From NCBI GenBank assembly GCA_950295325.1, contig OX485809.1:24304001-24368000 (forward strand): DNA of 64,000 bases. The letters are read 5' to 3'. The position numbers and the translations under genes are program-made. The DNA comes from Polytrichum commune. Its lineage: Eukaryota > Streptophyta > Polytrichopsida > Polytrichales > Polytrichaceae. Of this stretch, positions 35,046 to 46,123 are shown piece by piece (within the stretch, counting starts at the first letter, position 1; each line of letters starts with the position of its first letter). A model generated the notes under the pieces. The model was given only the letters and a program-made list of their open reading frames with translations. It was not told the origin of the DNA and did not search any database.

Positions 35046-38000
35046 GTTACTACTCGGATTAGTGTAAGTGTGTGAGAACTGGTGGAAGGTGTACACTACC
35101 GGCCTCAGTATTGCTACACACTAAGCTCAAATGGCCAAGGAACAGGTAGAGTACTATTGAGTATTCTTTGATACAAAACTGATGATTTTACCATATTCAT
35201 GTGTGTGACATAGATAACAATTGGGTTCTACTGTTATTCACCTCGTGTACGTTACTAACCCTCTCTGTGGATTTGGTTGGTGGCATGGGCATAGGTGAGG
35301 CAGACCCTTCACATTTTGGACGGCCATCTTAGGTTTTGTATTTTCTCTTCATGCAAAGATATTGTGTGTACAAAGCTTATTACAAAGCTTATCTTACTTG
35401 TGAATAAGGCTTGGAGTATTATTTTGAATAAGAGGCATTTACTTGCTTGATAGTGAGTTGATATGTATCGGATATGTTATGCATTATTACACTTGAGGGT
35501 GGAAAGACTACAACCTTAGTGATGTAAATACTCAAAGGTTATGTGTAATGATTTAGATACATACCAAGTAGGGACATTTTTTAGAAGTAACCTTGCAATG
35601 TTAGGATCAAGAGGAATGGTCCCACCCACCCTCCCGGGTCTTGGAAGGTTTATAGATATGTAAAGGAATGATATGGCCTCTAACAAGAGGATGTGCTAAG
35701 AAGGAACTATGCTGGAAAGTAAGCATAGAATTTGTTCAAGCAATGCCCAGCTCTCTCTCTTCAATGGGAGTGCATTTAGCTCGGATGTTTTGGTATCTTG
35801 GTAGTGTGTCAATGATTTTCATGTTGTTTAGCAGGGCATAATCATGTTGAATAACCTTCTTGTTGCTCTTATTAGAGGATGAGCAAGCCGTCTATTTGTA
35901 GGCATTGTATTGGTTTCTACTCCAAGGGATGAATTTGTGGAAATTCAAAGGAAAGTTCAAGGGTTAGGTTTCGATGTGTGTGGGGGGTAATGACAACTTT
36001 ATAAAAGCTTATATATTTCGGTGTGGAATTTTCTCTATAGTCTATGGGGTTGTTTATTAACCTTTTTTGTTCTCGTGTGTATGTTACGGGCTTCATTAAT
36101 AAGTACATTAGGTTGATTGCAAATATTTATGTGGTGGGTACGTGTGGTTTGCTATGTATGTTGAGTGTTTATGTCACGCATGTTTCTAAGTTGTCGTCAT
36201 GTTGTGGCTATCATGGGGATGGTGTGTATTGGAAAGCATTTTTGGGGTGCTTACCATAATGTGGACATATGTTAATGCAATGACATCGATAGCTTGCATG
36301 GCCCAATCTTTGTAGTGGATGATGAGGATGGTCTTTGAATTTACATCTTGTTTATGTCTCCTTTGGCTGCCATGTGTAACGATATGACAAAAATTGTTTT
36401 AATTAAGACTTCTCTATTCATTTGGTACGTCATTTATGTCCATGTCCATGCTTTGGGTAGGGGTGAGACGTATCTATGTGGGAACCATAATATGTGCATA
36501 TTTTGAACTGTTGTGGTGATGGGTTTAGGAAGTTGTGGAAATCTAACTTGTACCCAATTGGCTCCTTTAGTTGTGATGGGCGTGACATATGCTCCTAGGT
36601 GACAATGTTTATATGCTTTCACTTGATGTTTATAAGTGGTTGCTTGGATTGATTGGACGTCTTTGCCTCGATTGCATTCTTGTGCAATTTGCTCTTGATC
36701 GTTGATTAGTAAAAAAATGAGCTCATAAACACTTCCCGTACTCCTCTTGGATGCATGGGAATCGACCTCGAGGAATGTCCCCCAAAAACCAAGTTTAACA
36801 TATCCTAAGTCAAAACCTAGGTTTGAGGCTTTTGGTCTTTTGAGAAAGTGCGAAGAAGCAAGTTGTTGGAATTGGTGCTCATGTGAAACTATTATCATTA
36901 GGCCCCCCGATGTGAATCCTTATCCAAATAGTTTGAGTGTGTGGAAATTCCGTGGCTCACGCGAAATTCCACAAACGTTGGAGTTGGAGTCGAGCAATTA
37001 TAGTCTAGACACAAACCCCAAAACCCCAAAACAAAGATTTAGATAAAAAACTATCGAGTGCATTTGTAACCGATGCATTCATACAAACTAAATGTCCTAA
37101 AAGTGTGGGTTACCATTCAAAGCTCCATGTTCCTATACCTTTTGACCGTAATTATTGTTTTTTTTTACCGACTAAGTTGTATCATATTCTTCGGTGTGCG
37201 TACTAACTATTTATGTTGTTGGGTTAATAAAAAATGATAACCTCGGTAACATGTAATAGCAATGCGGAACTCCAAATGGTAGCCCACACTAATTAGGCAA
37301 AAAGGTGTTGGAGATTGAGCCGGGCTCACAATTTCTCACCAAACCTCACAACCAACATACATGTACAAACACACAAGTGTCACTTTTGAACCTCTTTTCA
37401 AGACAAGTTTGTGTTTGGTCCACACTCAAAGAGCATAGTTTAGGATTTGTAATAGCTAGGTAACTCGAACTTCCTTCTAGATCGAGTCAAACGATAGCCC
37501 TGACTAAAAAGAATTTGCAAAAAGTGTTCATCATCTGCTGACTCGTTCCTTGAGATTTGTGAATAGTTGATTTCACATCGACTTTAAAACAGTATTTTGG
37601 GACCTCGAGACAACATTGGATTTATAAACCCTAAAAGCCGAGGCGGACTCCTCTTCTTCTTAATCTTCTTCCCTTTCCTTTCTTACTTTCTTTCTTTTTT
37701 GTTCGTTTGGTTTGTTCTAGGTCAAAAACATTCACTTCCGCTCAACAATACCAACATACTTGTTTATATTTTGATATAGTTTGGGGAGATTTTGCTTCAG
37801 ACTTTGGATGTTGACGATCTTATTTGTTTTGGTTGGGCTTGAGTACAAACACTAACCATAGAATTATCGAATTTAAGCCTTCTCGTATTGAATACGATTC
37901 CCATGTTTTGTGTTGTTCATTTTAAGAAACTAAACGACTTTGGAACCATAGAATGTTATGTATCTCTGACACTCTCACCGTCCATGAATGAGAAATTTAT

Positions 38001-38157
38001 TTATGTGCATTATATTATTCTCCATGGCTTTCCTTATTTGCCGTACATGTGCATTCGAACAAATAATTGACTTGGAAAAATTAATAAACATCATGATTTA
38101 TGGCCACGGCTCCACAACATGTAATGTAATATGAAGGTGACGATCTTGGGAACTACA
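35046..38157. other. Intergenic with one longer anonymous open frame
   Basis: The longest frame in this block is 154 codons on the minus strand (36,434-36,898). It is listed separately because of its length only. No repeats shared elsewhere were noticed. Confidence 0.4.
36434..36898 (-). CDS. Anonymous 154-codon open frame, doubtful
   Basis: It begins MIIVSHEHQF and is rich in His, Gln, Ser and Thr, with no signal peptide, membrane segment or known motif that I can see. It is longer than neighbouring chance frames, but the DNA is only moderately AT-rich and a stop-free run of this size can occur by chance. There is no promoter or splice evidence. If real it would be a single-exon or partial gene. 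I would not treat it as a gene without a transcript. Confidence 0.15.
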   Translation of the reverse strand: MIIVSHEHQFQQLASSHFLKRPKASNLGFDLGYVKLGFWGTFLEVDSHASKRSTGSVYELIFLLINDQEQIAQECNRGKDVQSIQATTYKHQVKAYKHCHLGAYVTPITTKGANWVQVRFPQLPKPITTTVQNMHILWFPHRYVSPLPKAWTWT

Positions 38158-38335
38158 CTAATTATTGTATTCAGTGTCACTTACTATTTGGAGTTACACA
38201 AGATCGTATGTTTTCTATTATTGATGTAAAATTTCACCAAGTAATGGTGTTCTATAATGTCCAAACAACCAATTTGACCTTGTGTTGACAAAAAGAGATA
38301 TCCAAACATAGTAGAATGTTCTTCATTGCCACCCA
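38158..38335 (+). repeat. Diverged dispersed repeat, copy 2
   Basis: Colinear with 8,080-8,270 (AGTGTCACTTACTATTTGG, AAATTTCACCAAGTAA, CAACCAATTTGAC). Confidence 0.5.
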
Positions 38336-39594
38336 ATTTACTTCATGCCAGACAACCTCCTGGAGTCTTTGGAACATCATAAGTACATCAAATTATCCTA
38401 AAAGTACGGAAATAATGAACATGGTCCAATCTAATGGTCTAGTTGCGGTTTGAATAACCCCAAGTTGTGGGTTTTAAGACCTTGGGTCTTCCCCTTAGTC
38501 TTTCTTGCGACTTTTGAGCAACACCTTACGTAAATAGAACAATCATCCCACATTGATCTTTTTGGCAAAACAAGGAGAAGCGTCTCCGTCTTCACCTTGC
38601 AAGCAATGGTGAATTGCAAACTGAACCTCTCTTGCGCTGAACGATGTGCAAGCAATGGCGGAGCAACATGTCGTGTTTGTAGTGGATGTTGCACAGGTGA
38701 GTCATTCTATAGGATTTTTGCGCACCCTATGGGCTATTTACTTTCAAGCTTATGAATTAAAGGTTCCCTATACTTAGTACTCTAAGACTACCTATTTGTT
38801 TGTACCCTATCATGACTTATATTTTTCATGCCAATGCGATTGATTGTAGTCTATATTCCTTTTAAGTGCTAAAAGGCAATCTATGTCTGTACATGCCATT
38901 CATACATACAAAAACCATGCCCATACTTATTATTGTAAACATGGTTCCATACAAGCCATTGCACGAAAGTAATGCTTGAGGATCATATTATTAAAAACAC
39001 CATTTGATCATATAACAATCCTAGAACAAAAAACGATGAATTATTTATACCATGAAGACTACAGATTCAACACTTCCAACTAGTTGAAATGGAAGCATAT
39101 AGAACACAAACACGTGCATATATCATTATAATACAACAAACAAAGCACAACTACAACACACTTACATATCACCCACAACTAAATCGACAACTGAAATATT
39201 ATACACCATATGCATTGCAAAAGTGCAGGTGTATTTATCGCTAGAAAATGATTGTGTGCTAAAAACTACAACACATTCTCTGTACGAGTTTGCGCATGTG
39301 CACAAAGAAAATCCTATATGAGTACCAAGGAAAAATGACGACCTAAACTTCAACCCATGTACTGATTATATTAAAAAGTAATGAGCTACATTTACAGTTA
39401 TATACTTTACTTATAATGGAATTGTCTACTTTCAGTGGACCCTTAATTATTTGTAATTCCTTTATAGGTTTTCATTTCAAATGAGTTTAATCCTCCCTAT
39501 ATTATGCCACACATTGTTTGTAAAATGCAATAAGTGACCAACCCGTGGGATGCTACCACCCAAATTGGTTTTGAAGAAATCGGTCGTGGTGAAT
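38336..39594. other. Intergenic, nothing recognised
   Basis: AT-rich; the short frames near 38,431-38,694 lack domains. Confidence 0.4.
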
Positions 39595-41080
39595 TTAGGG
39601 TTTTATGAGCCCAAAATGAGTGCTCATATTTGTTTTATGGTTAGAATTTATTTAGAATTGCATTTGGAGTGTTATTGAAACAATCAAAAGCATAAAAAGA
39701 GTGAGGCTTGGTGTGGATTTATGTTTTGGCCTTAAGCCATTTTGTGTGGTGAATTAGAAGCTTAGTAACATTAGGGAGTGTTTTGATTAGAGGAGTAGTG
39801 CTTGATGAGGCAAGGGGAAGTGCCTTTGATTTAATTGTTTGAATTAAATGTGTTCTTGTTGGTTTAGGGGTTGAAGAGTTAGCGGAGAGGATGAGGTCCT
39901 ACTAATAAGGGGGAGAAGGTTTAAGGGGTTATGATTGGATGTCCTTTCTCTCCTCTTCCTCCCTTATCCTCTCTTCTCCTTAAGTTCCCTCTCTTTACCT
40001 TTTCTTCTCCTCTTCTTCAAAATCACTCTCTCTCCCTCTTAGAGGTGTGTGTGTGAGAGTGTATGTGGGAGTGTGTGTGTGGTGTAGTGTGTTAAAGAAT
40101 AGATTTGATTAGGGGGAAATTAGAGAATAGATTTGAGTAGGGGAACTTAGAAGATAGATTGGATTAGGGGTAGTTTAAAAGATAGATTTGATTAGGAGGA
40201 GCCAAGAAATTAGATTATTAAGGTTGCAAGGCTATTAGGCAACTACCGGTTTGGGTTGCTGGTTACATTGCGGAAGCAGCTGCAGCTACTGTGGGCTGCT
40301 GGTTACATCTGTTGGGCTACTGGTTGCTACTGTGGAGCTGCTGGTTACTATTGTTGGGCTACTGGTTACATCTGTTGGGCTACTGGTTGCTACTGTGGAG
40401 CTGCTGGTTGCTACTGTTGGGCTACTGGTTGCTACTGTGGGCTGCTGGTTACTACTGTTGGGCTACTGGTTAATAAGTTTAGTCAGCCGACACTTGTAAG
40501 GGGACTTAGTGAGGCAAATTCAAGGCTTAATGCTAGGCCTTTAGTGACTTGGGTAGATAATTAAGGGGGAAAGCGTAGTGCTATATCGGACTAAATGATA
40601 GTTAGTTGATTGGGTTGTTACTTAATGTTACTTTAGATAATTAGTCATTAGTAAGATAGTATAACATGAAGTGAGGATTGTGAAAATAGAGAATAGCATT
40701 TTTTAACGCTTGTACCCACACTAGGAAATAAACTAAGTATACGAGTTGATGGAAAGTGTGAAGAATTCCCGCAATGTTGAGACAAGGAAAATCAAGACTA
40801 AAGGGCCGAGGGGAATGTCCTTAAGGGCATGTGTAGCTACGGCCGCGGGTTGGACTCTTGAGAAGGCCCACGCTACATCTATTCACGAGGCTAGCATTAA
40901 TAAAGCATCATGACTTTAAACAATGTGGGTGTCCCCGGATACGGAAGTTACATTTCATGCTACTACAAGTTTTAGTAGAATGCATGTGATTCTCAAAACC
41001 ATCACCCGGACTAGGACGCTTAAGGGTGGTGGGTTTGGCCTCACAGGTTTACGAGAATCAACGGTAAGGGAGAAAATGGT
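39595..41080 (+). mobile_element. Unclassified ~1.4-kb dispersed element, copy B
   Basis: Inverted homologue of 23,850-25,250, with the same ordered landmarks from ATGAGCCCAAAATGAG to TCACCCGGACTAGGACGC and GGTTTGGCCTCACAGG. In the middle lies a 21-bp minisatellite whose sequence is unrelated to the 40-bp array at the same place in copy A. CT-rich and GTGTG-rich stretches (39,945-40,085) precede it. Non-coding. Confidence 0.6.
40252..40471 (+). repeat. 21-bp minisatellite
   Basis: About ten units of the form GGGCTACTGGTT plus GCTACTGTT or ACATCTGTT, with (G/T)GAGCTGCTGG variants. Because 21 is divisible by three, all frames stay open, which explains Leu/Trp/Tyr-rich pseudo-proteins here. They are artefacts. 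Confidence 0.9.
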
Positions 41081-42013
41081 GCATCATCAGACAACCCTAA
41101 AAAGATAGGTGACGTGGTCATGCTAGATTCATGTAGCGCTCTCAAAGCCTTCCCCTCAACAACTTATGTGGGCCACACTAATTTTGCACTAAGGTAGAAA
41201 TACGGAAAATGGTGGAAACAAGTTGATTTGGCCATAAAGATTGGCTCGAAATTTGTGCAATGTTTCTTAGAGATGGAGTCGAAGAAATGATGAGGAATGC
41301 AAGTTATTTCCTAATTTTCTTCCATGTAAATAAGTAGTTACATTTCCCCAAAGAGGCAAGTAAGTCAAATCCCCTACTTGGTCTAGTAGAGTCTCCCTAA
41401 TTTGAGCATCGAAATATTCTACTATGCATATGAATGCACACAAAAACGGTTGACTCAATGGCACCCAAAAGTGATCGCAAGTGGTGTGAAGCAACACCTA
41501 TCTAACCAATCACTACATCGTTTTCAGGCCACCAATTTTACAGTTAGCCCTTTTTGAGTCTACACAGGGATCCTTCTACCCCTAGTCTAATGCAGCAGTA
41601 CTGGTCATTCGCCATTGTCGATTCTTCTACCTTAGAGATTTGGCATGGATTGAAAATGAACATTGCCCACACTAATTCTCGTCATTAGAACTAGTGTGGC
41701 CCACACTAGTCGGACTATTTAAGAAGTGAAGTTTGGGTTCTCGACGGAATTGTATGGCTCACACTACATACCATATCTCAGGAATGGGAGTCAAATGCCG
41801 GCTAATTATAAACAACAGCCGGCCCACAGCCTCAATTGGAAAAAGAATTTGCAATAAAGTCCTCCTGCACTTGAGGCTGCTGACTCACCCCATGACCACC
41901 ACTACGTGTATAATCTCACTTTTCTTTTCTTTTCTTTTCTTTCTTGTTTCACTCCGACACTGCCCGTGCCCGCCCCAAAAAAGCTCTTTGCGATAAAAAC
42001 AAAAACCAAAATA
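41081..42013. other. Intergenic, nothing recognised
   Basis: It holds short phrases similar to the 229-bp satellite (GTGGGCCACACTAATT near 41,168; GTGTGGCCCACACTAG near 41,694). A TTTTC simple repeat lies near 41,920-41,942. Confidence 0.4.
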
Positions 42014-42265
42014 AATGTCAATTGACATCTACATTTTGTTTTTGTTTCTAAAGTGTCACCTCAATGTCACATGCCTATTAGTACGTGCCATTTCAGTTCG
42101 GAAAGTGTCAAATCGACGTGTGATTTTTTTCTTCACAAGTCACACTACATGTCAAAATCTAAATCGTGCGTGTCAATTGACGTGCATTTTATTTTCGTGC
42201 GGTTTTTTGCGTGTTGAATATAAAAAACTTGCAAAAACTTTGTCAAAAATACACACTGCTTCGGC
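42014..42265 (+). repeat. Dispersed short inverted-repeat family, copy 2
   Basis: Begins near ATGTCAATTGACATCTACAT and ends ACTTTGTCAAAAATACACAC. Very similar to 44,455-44,727 in order and sequence; related to 7,335-7,565 in reverse. Confidence 0.7.
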
Positions 42266-42664
42266 CTTCTCGATGATAGTTGAAAGTTTAAGTGAGGCCC
42301 TTGGCTCCAAGTCATAAGGATCGTTCCACCACTTTTATCTCCTCTGCCACTCCGCCTGGACTTGTCCTCTTTGCATCACTTTGAACAAAATACAAGATCA
42401 GACAGTTGTTACTTCTTAATAGAGATGATCAAAGAAAAGACATCAACAACTCTTCTTAGATATCGAGCATTCAGAAATCATAGCAACATGACTTCAACTA
42501 GTTCGGTTGTTTGCCTGCTGAATTTTCGTGTAAGTTAGCAATCAGTAAGCAAGGGCCACAATCCCTCACCTTGTTGAATTTCAAAGGTTGGCCAAAGCTA
42601 GATCCAAGATTACAAGGTTTTACAAAAAGTTAAGTTTACCTGCACTGTATTCAAACTGCACGAC

Positions 42665-45600
42665 TTACGATGTGGATGACAACAAATTTCTAGAAGAATG
42701 TGAAGGGGTATCATCACCACTTCTATCAACCAACTCGCCTTGATTATAGGGTAGAAAGGAAAGTACTCCAATCACCAGTTTGTCAAGAGCAGCAATGGGT
42801 ACTAATAAAGAGAGATTGTTGACCATCTCATCAGGTGTGGATCCTGACACTGGATGCTGCTCAATGTCTGTAACATCACCGGGTTGAACATTTTTGTAAG
42901 TACCTAGGCTTAAGCAGTTGATTGAGTACGTATATGGTTGAATAAGAATCACCACTACATGAAATCCCTAAGTCAAGAGCACCTCATGTTAGTTATGATC
43001 GAAAGGTGAATGCCGAGTTGAAAAACGTTGTCTAAAGTCTGACATTCCACCTTCTGCCTCATTCAGGAGCAGAAGAATCCCATCTACCAAGATAGGTATT
43101 CAAATTGAAAACAGGGCATTGGGTGTAAATTTGAGTACCTCAATGCTAATAATACAGGATACTAGAACCAAAGAAGTTGACAAGACAGAGCTACACATGA
43201 GCCAAAGAAAATCAGGTGACAAATACATGCAGGCACACACTGATTCTTAGTTTGTGTGCTGACCTCCAAGCTTTTGCAGTGAGCGATACTGTAATCGAAC
43301 ACTTTCACCATGGTCCAATGTTCTGGCGAAATACCTACAAGGAAAAACCATAACAGTCTTGTCAAGGAAATCGCGGTTTAAATGCATTCCATCACAAAAG
43401 GGCTCGTAGAAATCAACAAATCAGGCAACGTGAAACGTGCAGTACTGAGTTTACAATCCATTCATACCACCCATTCAGGCACTGTGAGGTGATGATTGCC
43501 TCTCGTCCGACAAATCGTTCTGGCGTTCTCTTGTTACCCTGACCAAGTCACAACGCTAATTAGTAGAGGGCATAAATGCTTGTCCACCTTTCCAGAAAGT
43601 AAACCGTCAAAAGATCCCGTTAGTAATCAATACGTTCTACGGTACTACTGTATAGCACACAGAGAGGTGGCAGGTTGTCAATGTAGCACCGCAGCACTTA
43701 CCTTGATAAGAACTCGATCGCCCACTGCAAGAGGGAATTGCACTCCTCGTGGCCTTGAACTTTCTAAAGGAGGGGTGTTTGTTCTCCAACAAGAACAGAT
43801 TTCTGTAACAAATTAAAGAAACTTTACCTGCTAATTATATCACTCAAATCTTTGGAAAGCTAAACTATTATTTCTATGAGACTCCAATTTTGCTTGCTTG
43901 GTAGAGTTATCATACCCGTGCCAGCCTTTTCCACTCATAACCCTCAGGCTGCTCTGATTGCTCTCTCCTCTTTCCTGCCTTCGTGGAGTTAAACTGCCAC
44001 ATTTGATCTTCTCTTTTAAAAGCCTGCATTGCCGCACGACATCAGAAGACCTTCAACATCATATGTAGGAGTGCACCAATCAAATGTAAACCGATGAAGA
44101 TAATCACACGACTGTTTCTATGTATTGGAGTTTAAGAAGATGTTGCATGAAAGAACAACATTAAGATGGATATTATGCATAGCCGAAAAGCCTTTCCACT
44201 TACCAAAATTTGGTACAAGTGAATCGGAAGGAACAGATGCCCCACAAAGCATGCACTTTCCCTGAATTTCACAAATTGATCAATACATCTCCATCCTTGT
44301 TTCTGCTGTGCATATCAGCCTAAACTATGTACAAAAAGAATGACAGCCACTAGTTGAACACTGTTTCAGCTGTCACAATTCTGGGCTGTAGTTCAAACTC
44401 ACCATCAGTGTGTATGTTTAACAAATTTTATTTGAACAATCAACTTCAAATCCAAAGTGTTTTGTGACATTTTCAAAAACAAAAATGAATGTCAATTGAC
44501 ATCTACATTTTCTTTTAAAATGTCACTTCACTGTCACATGCCTAGTAGTACATATCATTTCAATTTCTAGCGTGTCAATTGACATGTGGGTTTTTTTCTT
44601 CACAAGTCACACTACATGTCAAAATCTAAACTATGCGTGTCAATTGATGTGCATTTTTTTTGGGTGCAAGTTTTTGCAAGTCAAATGTCAAAAACTTGCA
44701 AAAACTTTGTCAAAAATACACACTGCTCACCGTCTCTCAGAGTGCCGTAATGCCGGCGCTTACCAAAAGAATGTCCACACCTAGTGACCATGGTATCGTC
44801 CATAATTGCTCCTTTGTCAAATCCTAGAGCATATTGTCAGTTGATGACCTTCGAAACTTCGACTAAGTTTTCATGCTAACCGCTTGCACCTTGACTTTCG
44901 CATAAAATGAGCTAATTCCCATCTAATCACCAGTTCAAAACCTAAACATCAAAGACCACCTCCTACAAGATGAAATAGTGCATCTTAACTACTCCATAAA
45001 TTGTTCCAATTTTCAACACTGCCAACACATCTATGTGGAATCATTCAGAAGCCGTCCATAAGACTTGACAAAGAGCCCTTAAAAAAAATCCCTAGGAATA
45101 GAGCGGCGAGTAAGAGTAAACAGGCTGAACATAAAACAAGAAGAAATAGAGCAGGCGAAACAAGCTCAAAGGAAAAACGAGAAGTTTTCATACTGAATGA
45201 GAATTCGGTGACTGTGGTTCCAGAACCCGATCTCAAAACATTTCTTCTCCAGAATCCTTCAAATCGTTTCAGAAGTGGAGACACTAAACGTGCAACAAGT
45301 GGTACCATGAAAAGACATAAGATTGAAAAAAGCTTCACCCTCGTAAACTCTTACATAGCATCGTATAAGCACACGTGCACTCTGATCCATATTCCGTCCA
45401 TCTGAAAGCCGGATTGCTTCAGATACAAGAACATGGCAAGTTTGCAGTCTAGCGGATTGCCCTAGGACATATGTGTGCACACACACACACACAATCTAGC
45501 TTGTTGCTCATAGTCTCATCGTGCCACACATACAGATGCTATTTACAGGTGGGTACCAGTTAACAGACATTACTCCTGACATTTGATATTAAACAAGAGA

Positions 45601-46123
45601 GCGGCGTGACTCACTTAGTCTTTTATGACAATTCTTTTTTTTCAAATGTTTTAACTTATGGGCGCATATTATTTCGTCGGTAACACGCCACTACGGAAGT
45701 GGGAAATGCGAATGGCATCGAACATACGAGACGGGATCAGAGAGGAACACGGGGCAAAGATGCCTCCAACATTGCTGTGTTGTCAGTGTGCACACAAGAA
45801 TCGGCCTTCACAGGTGTTTGAAATTGCATACCACTCTGCAGCAACCCATTCACGACAGCATTGCAGGCCAAGAATTCGGAATGAGAGAATCATTTGTTTT
45901 TTTCCTTGGGCCCGAGGTTGCCATCCCCATCTCCATACCCATCCCCATCCCCATCCACCGTCTGAGGTGGTTGTTGCAGCATTGAGAGCTCGATGAATTG
46001 TAGGATCCGAAAGCGCACCGGCTGCTTTGGGTGGAGGGAAACAAGGAGACATTCGAAAAGGAATTTGGTAGTAGGGGGAGATTCAAAGGTCGGATGTTTC
46101 TCGAGAACTTTGCCGACATCCAT
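42665..46123 (-). CDS. Candidate multi-exon host gene, product not recognised
   Basis: Four phase-compatible minus-strand exons with AG/GT borders can be assembled: 44,023-43,916 (36 codons, from AFKREDQMWQF to EWKRLAR); 43,763-43,702 (KVQGHEECNSLLQWAIEFLS); 43,334-43,264 (YFARTLDHGESV, QYRSLQKLG); and 42,954-42,665, a terminal exon of about 95 codons with NVQPGDVTDIEQHPVSG and ending SSTS-stop. An alternative terminal exon at about 43,075-42,985 would read DGILLLLNEAEGG. Upstream frames that could belong are a possible first exon starting MDVGKVLEKHPTF at 46,123 and a candidate exon at 45,463-45,355; their frames are uncertain. The sequence is less AT-rich and less repetitive than its surroundings. 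I do not recognise the family. One intron appears to hold the dispersed repeat at 44,455-44,727. The model is inference by eye and may be wrong in detail. Confidence 0.33.
44455..44727 (+). repeat. Dispersed short inverted-repeat family, copy 3
   Basis: Strongly similar to 42,014-42,265: ATGTCAATTGACATCTACAT, TTTTTTTCTTCACAAGTCAC, CTACATGTCAAAATCTAAA and ACTTTGTCAAAAATACACAC. The left outer part AAGTGTTTTGTGAC is a weak inverse of the right end. If the host gene model is right, this copy lies in one of its introns. Confidence 0.7.
45477..45494. repeat. CA microsatellite
   Basis: Nine or so CA units immediately beside a candidate splice acceptor of the putative host gene. Confidence 0.85.

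Noticed and set aside
40251-40564. Three overlapping Leu/Trp/Tyr-rich open frames of 60-102 codons
   Set aside because: They are read-throughs of a 21-bp minisatellite; a period divisible by three keeps all frames open without coding meaning.
45783-46123. Gly/Trp- or Asp/Gly-repeat peptides on the minus strand
   Set aside because: The repeats come from a CCCATC-type simple repeat at about 45,922-45,958. Only the non-repetitive start (MDVGKVLEKHPTF) was kept as a tentative first exon.
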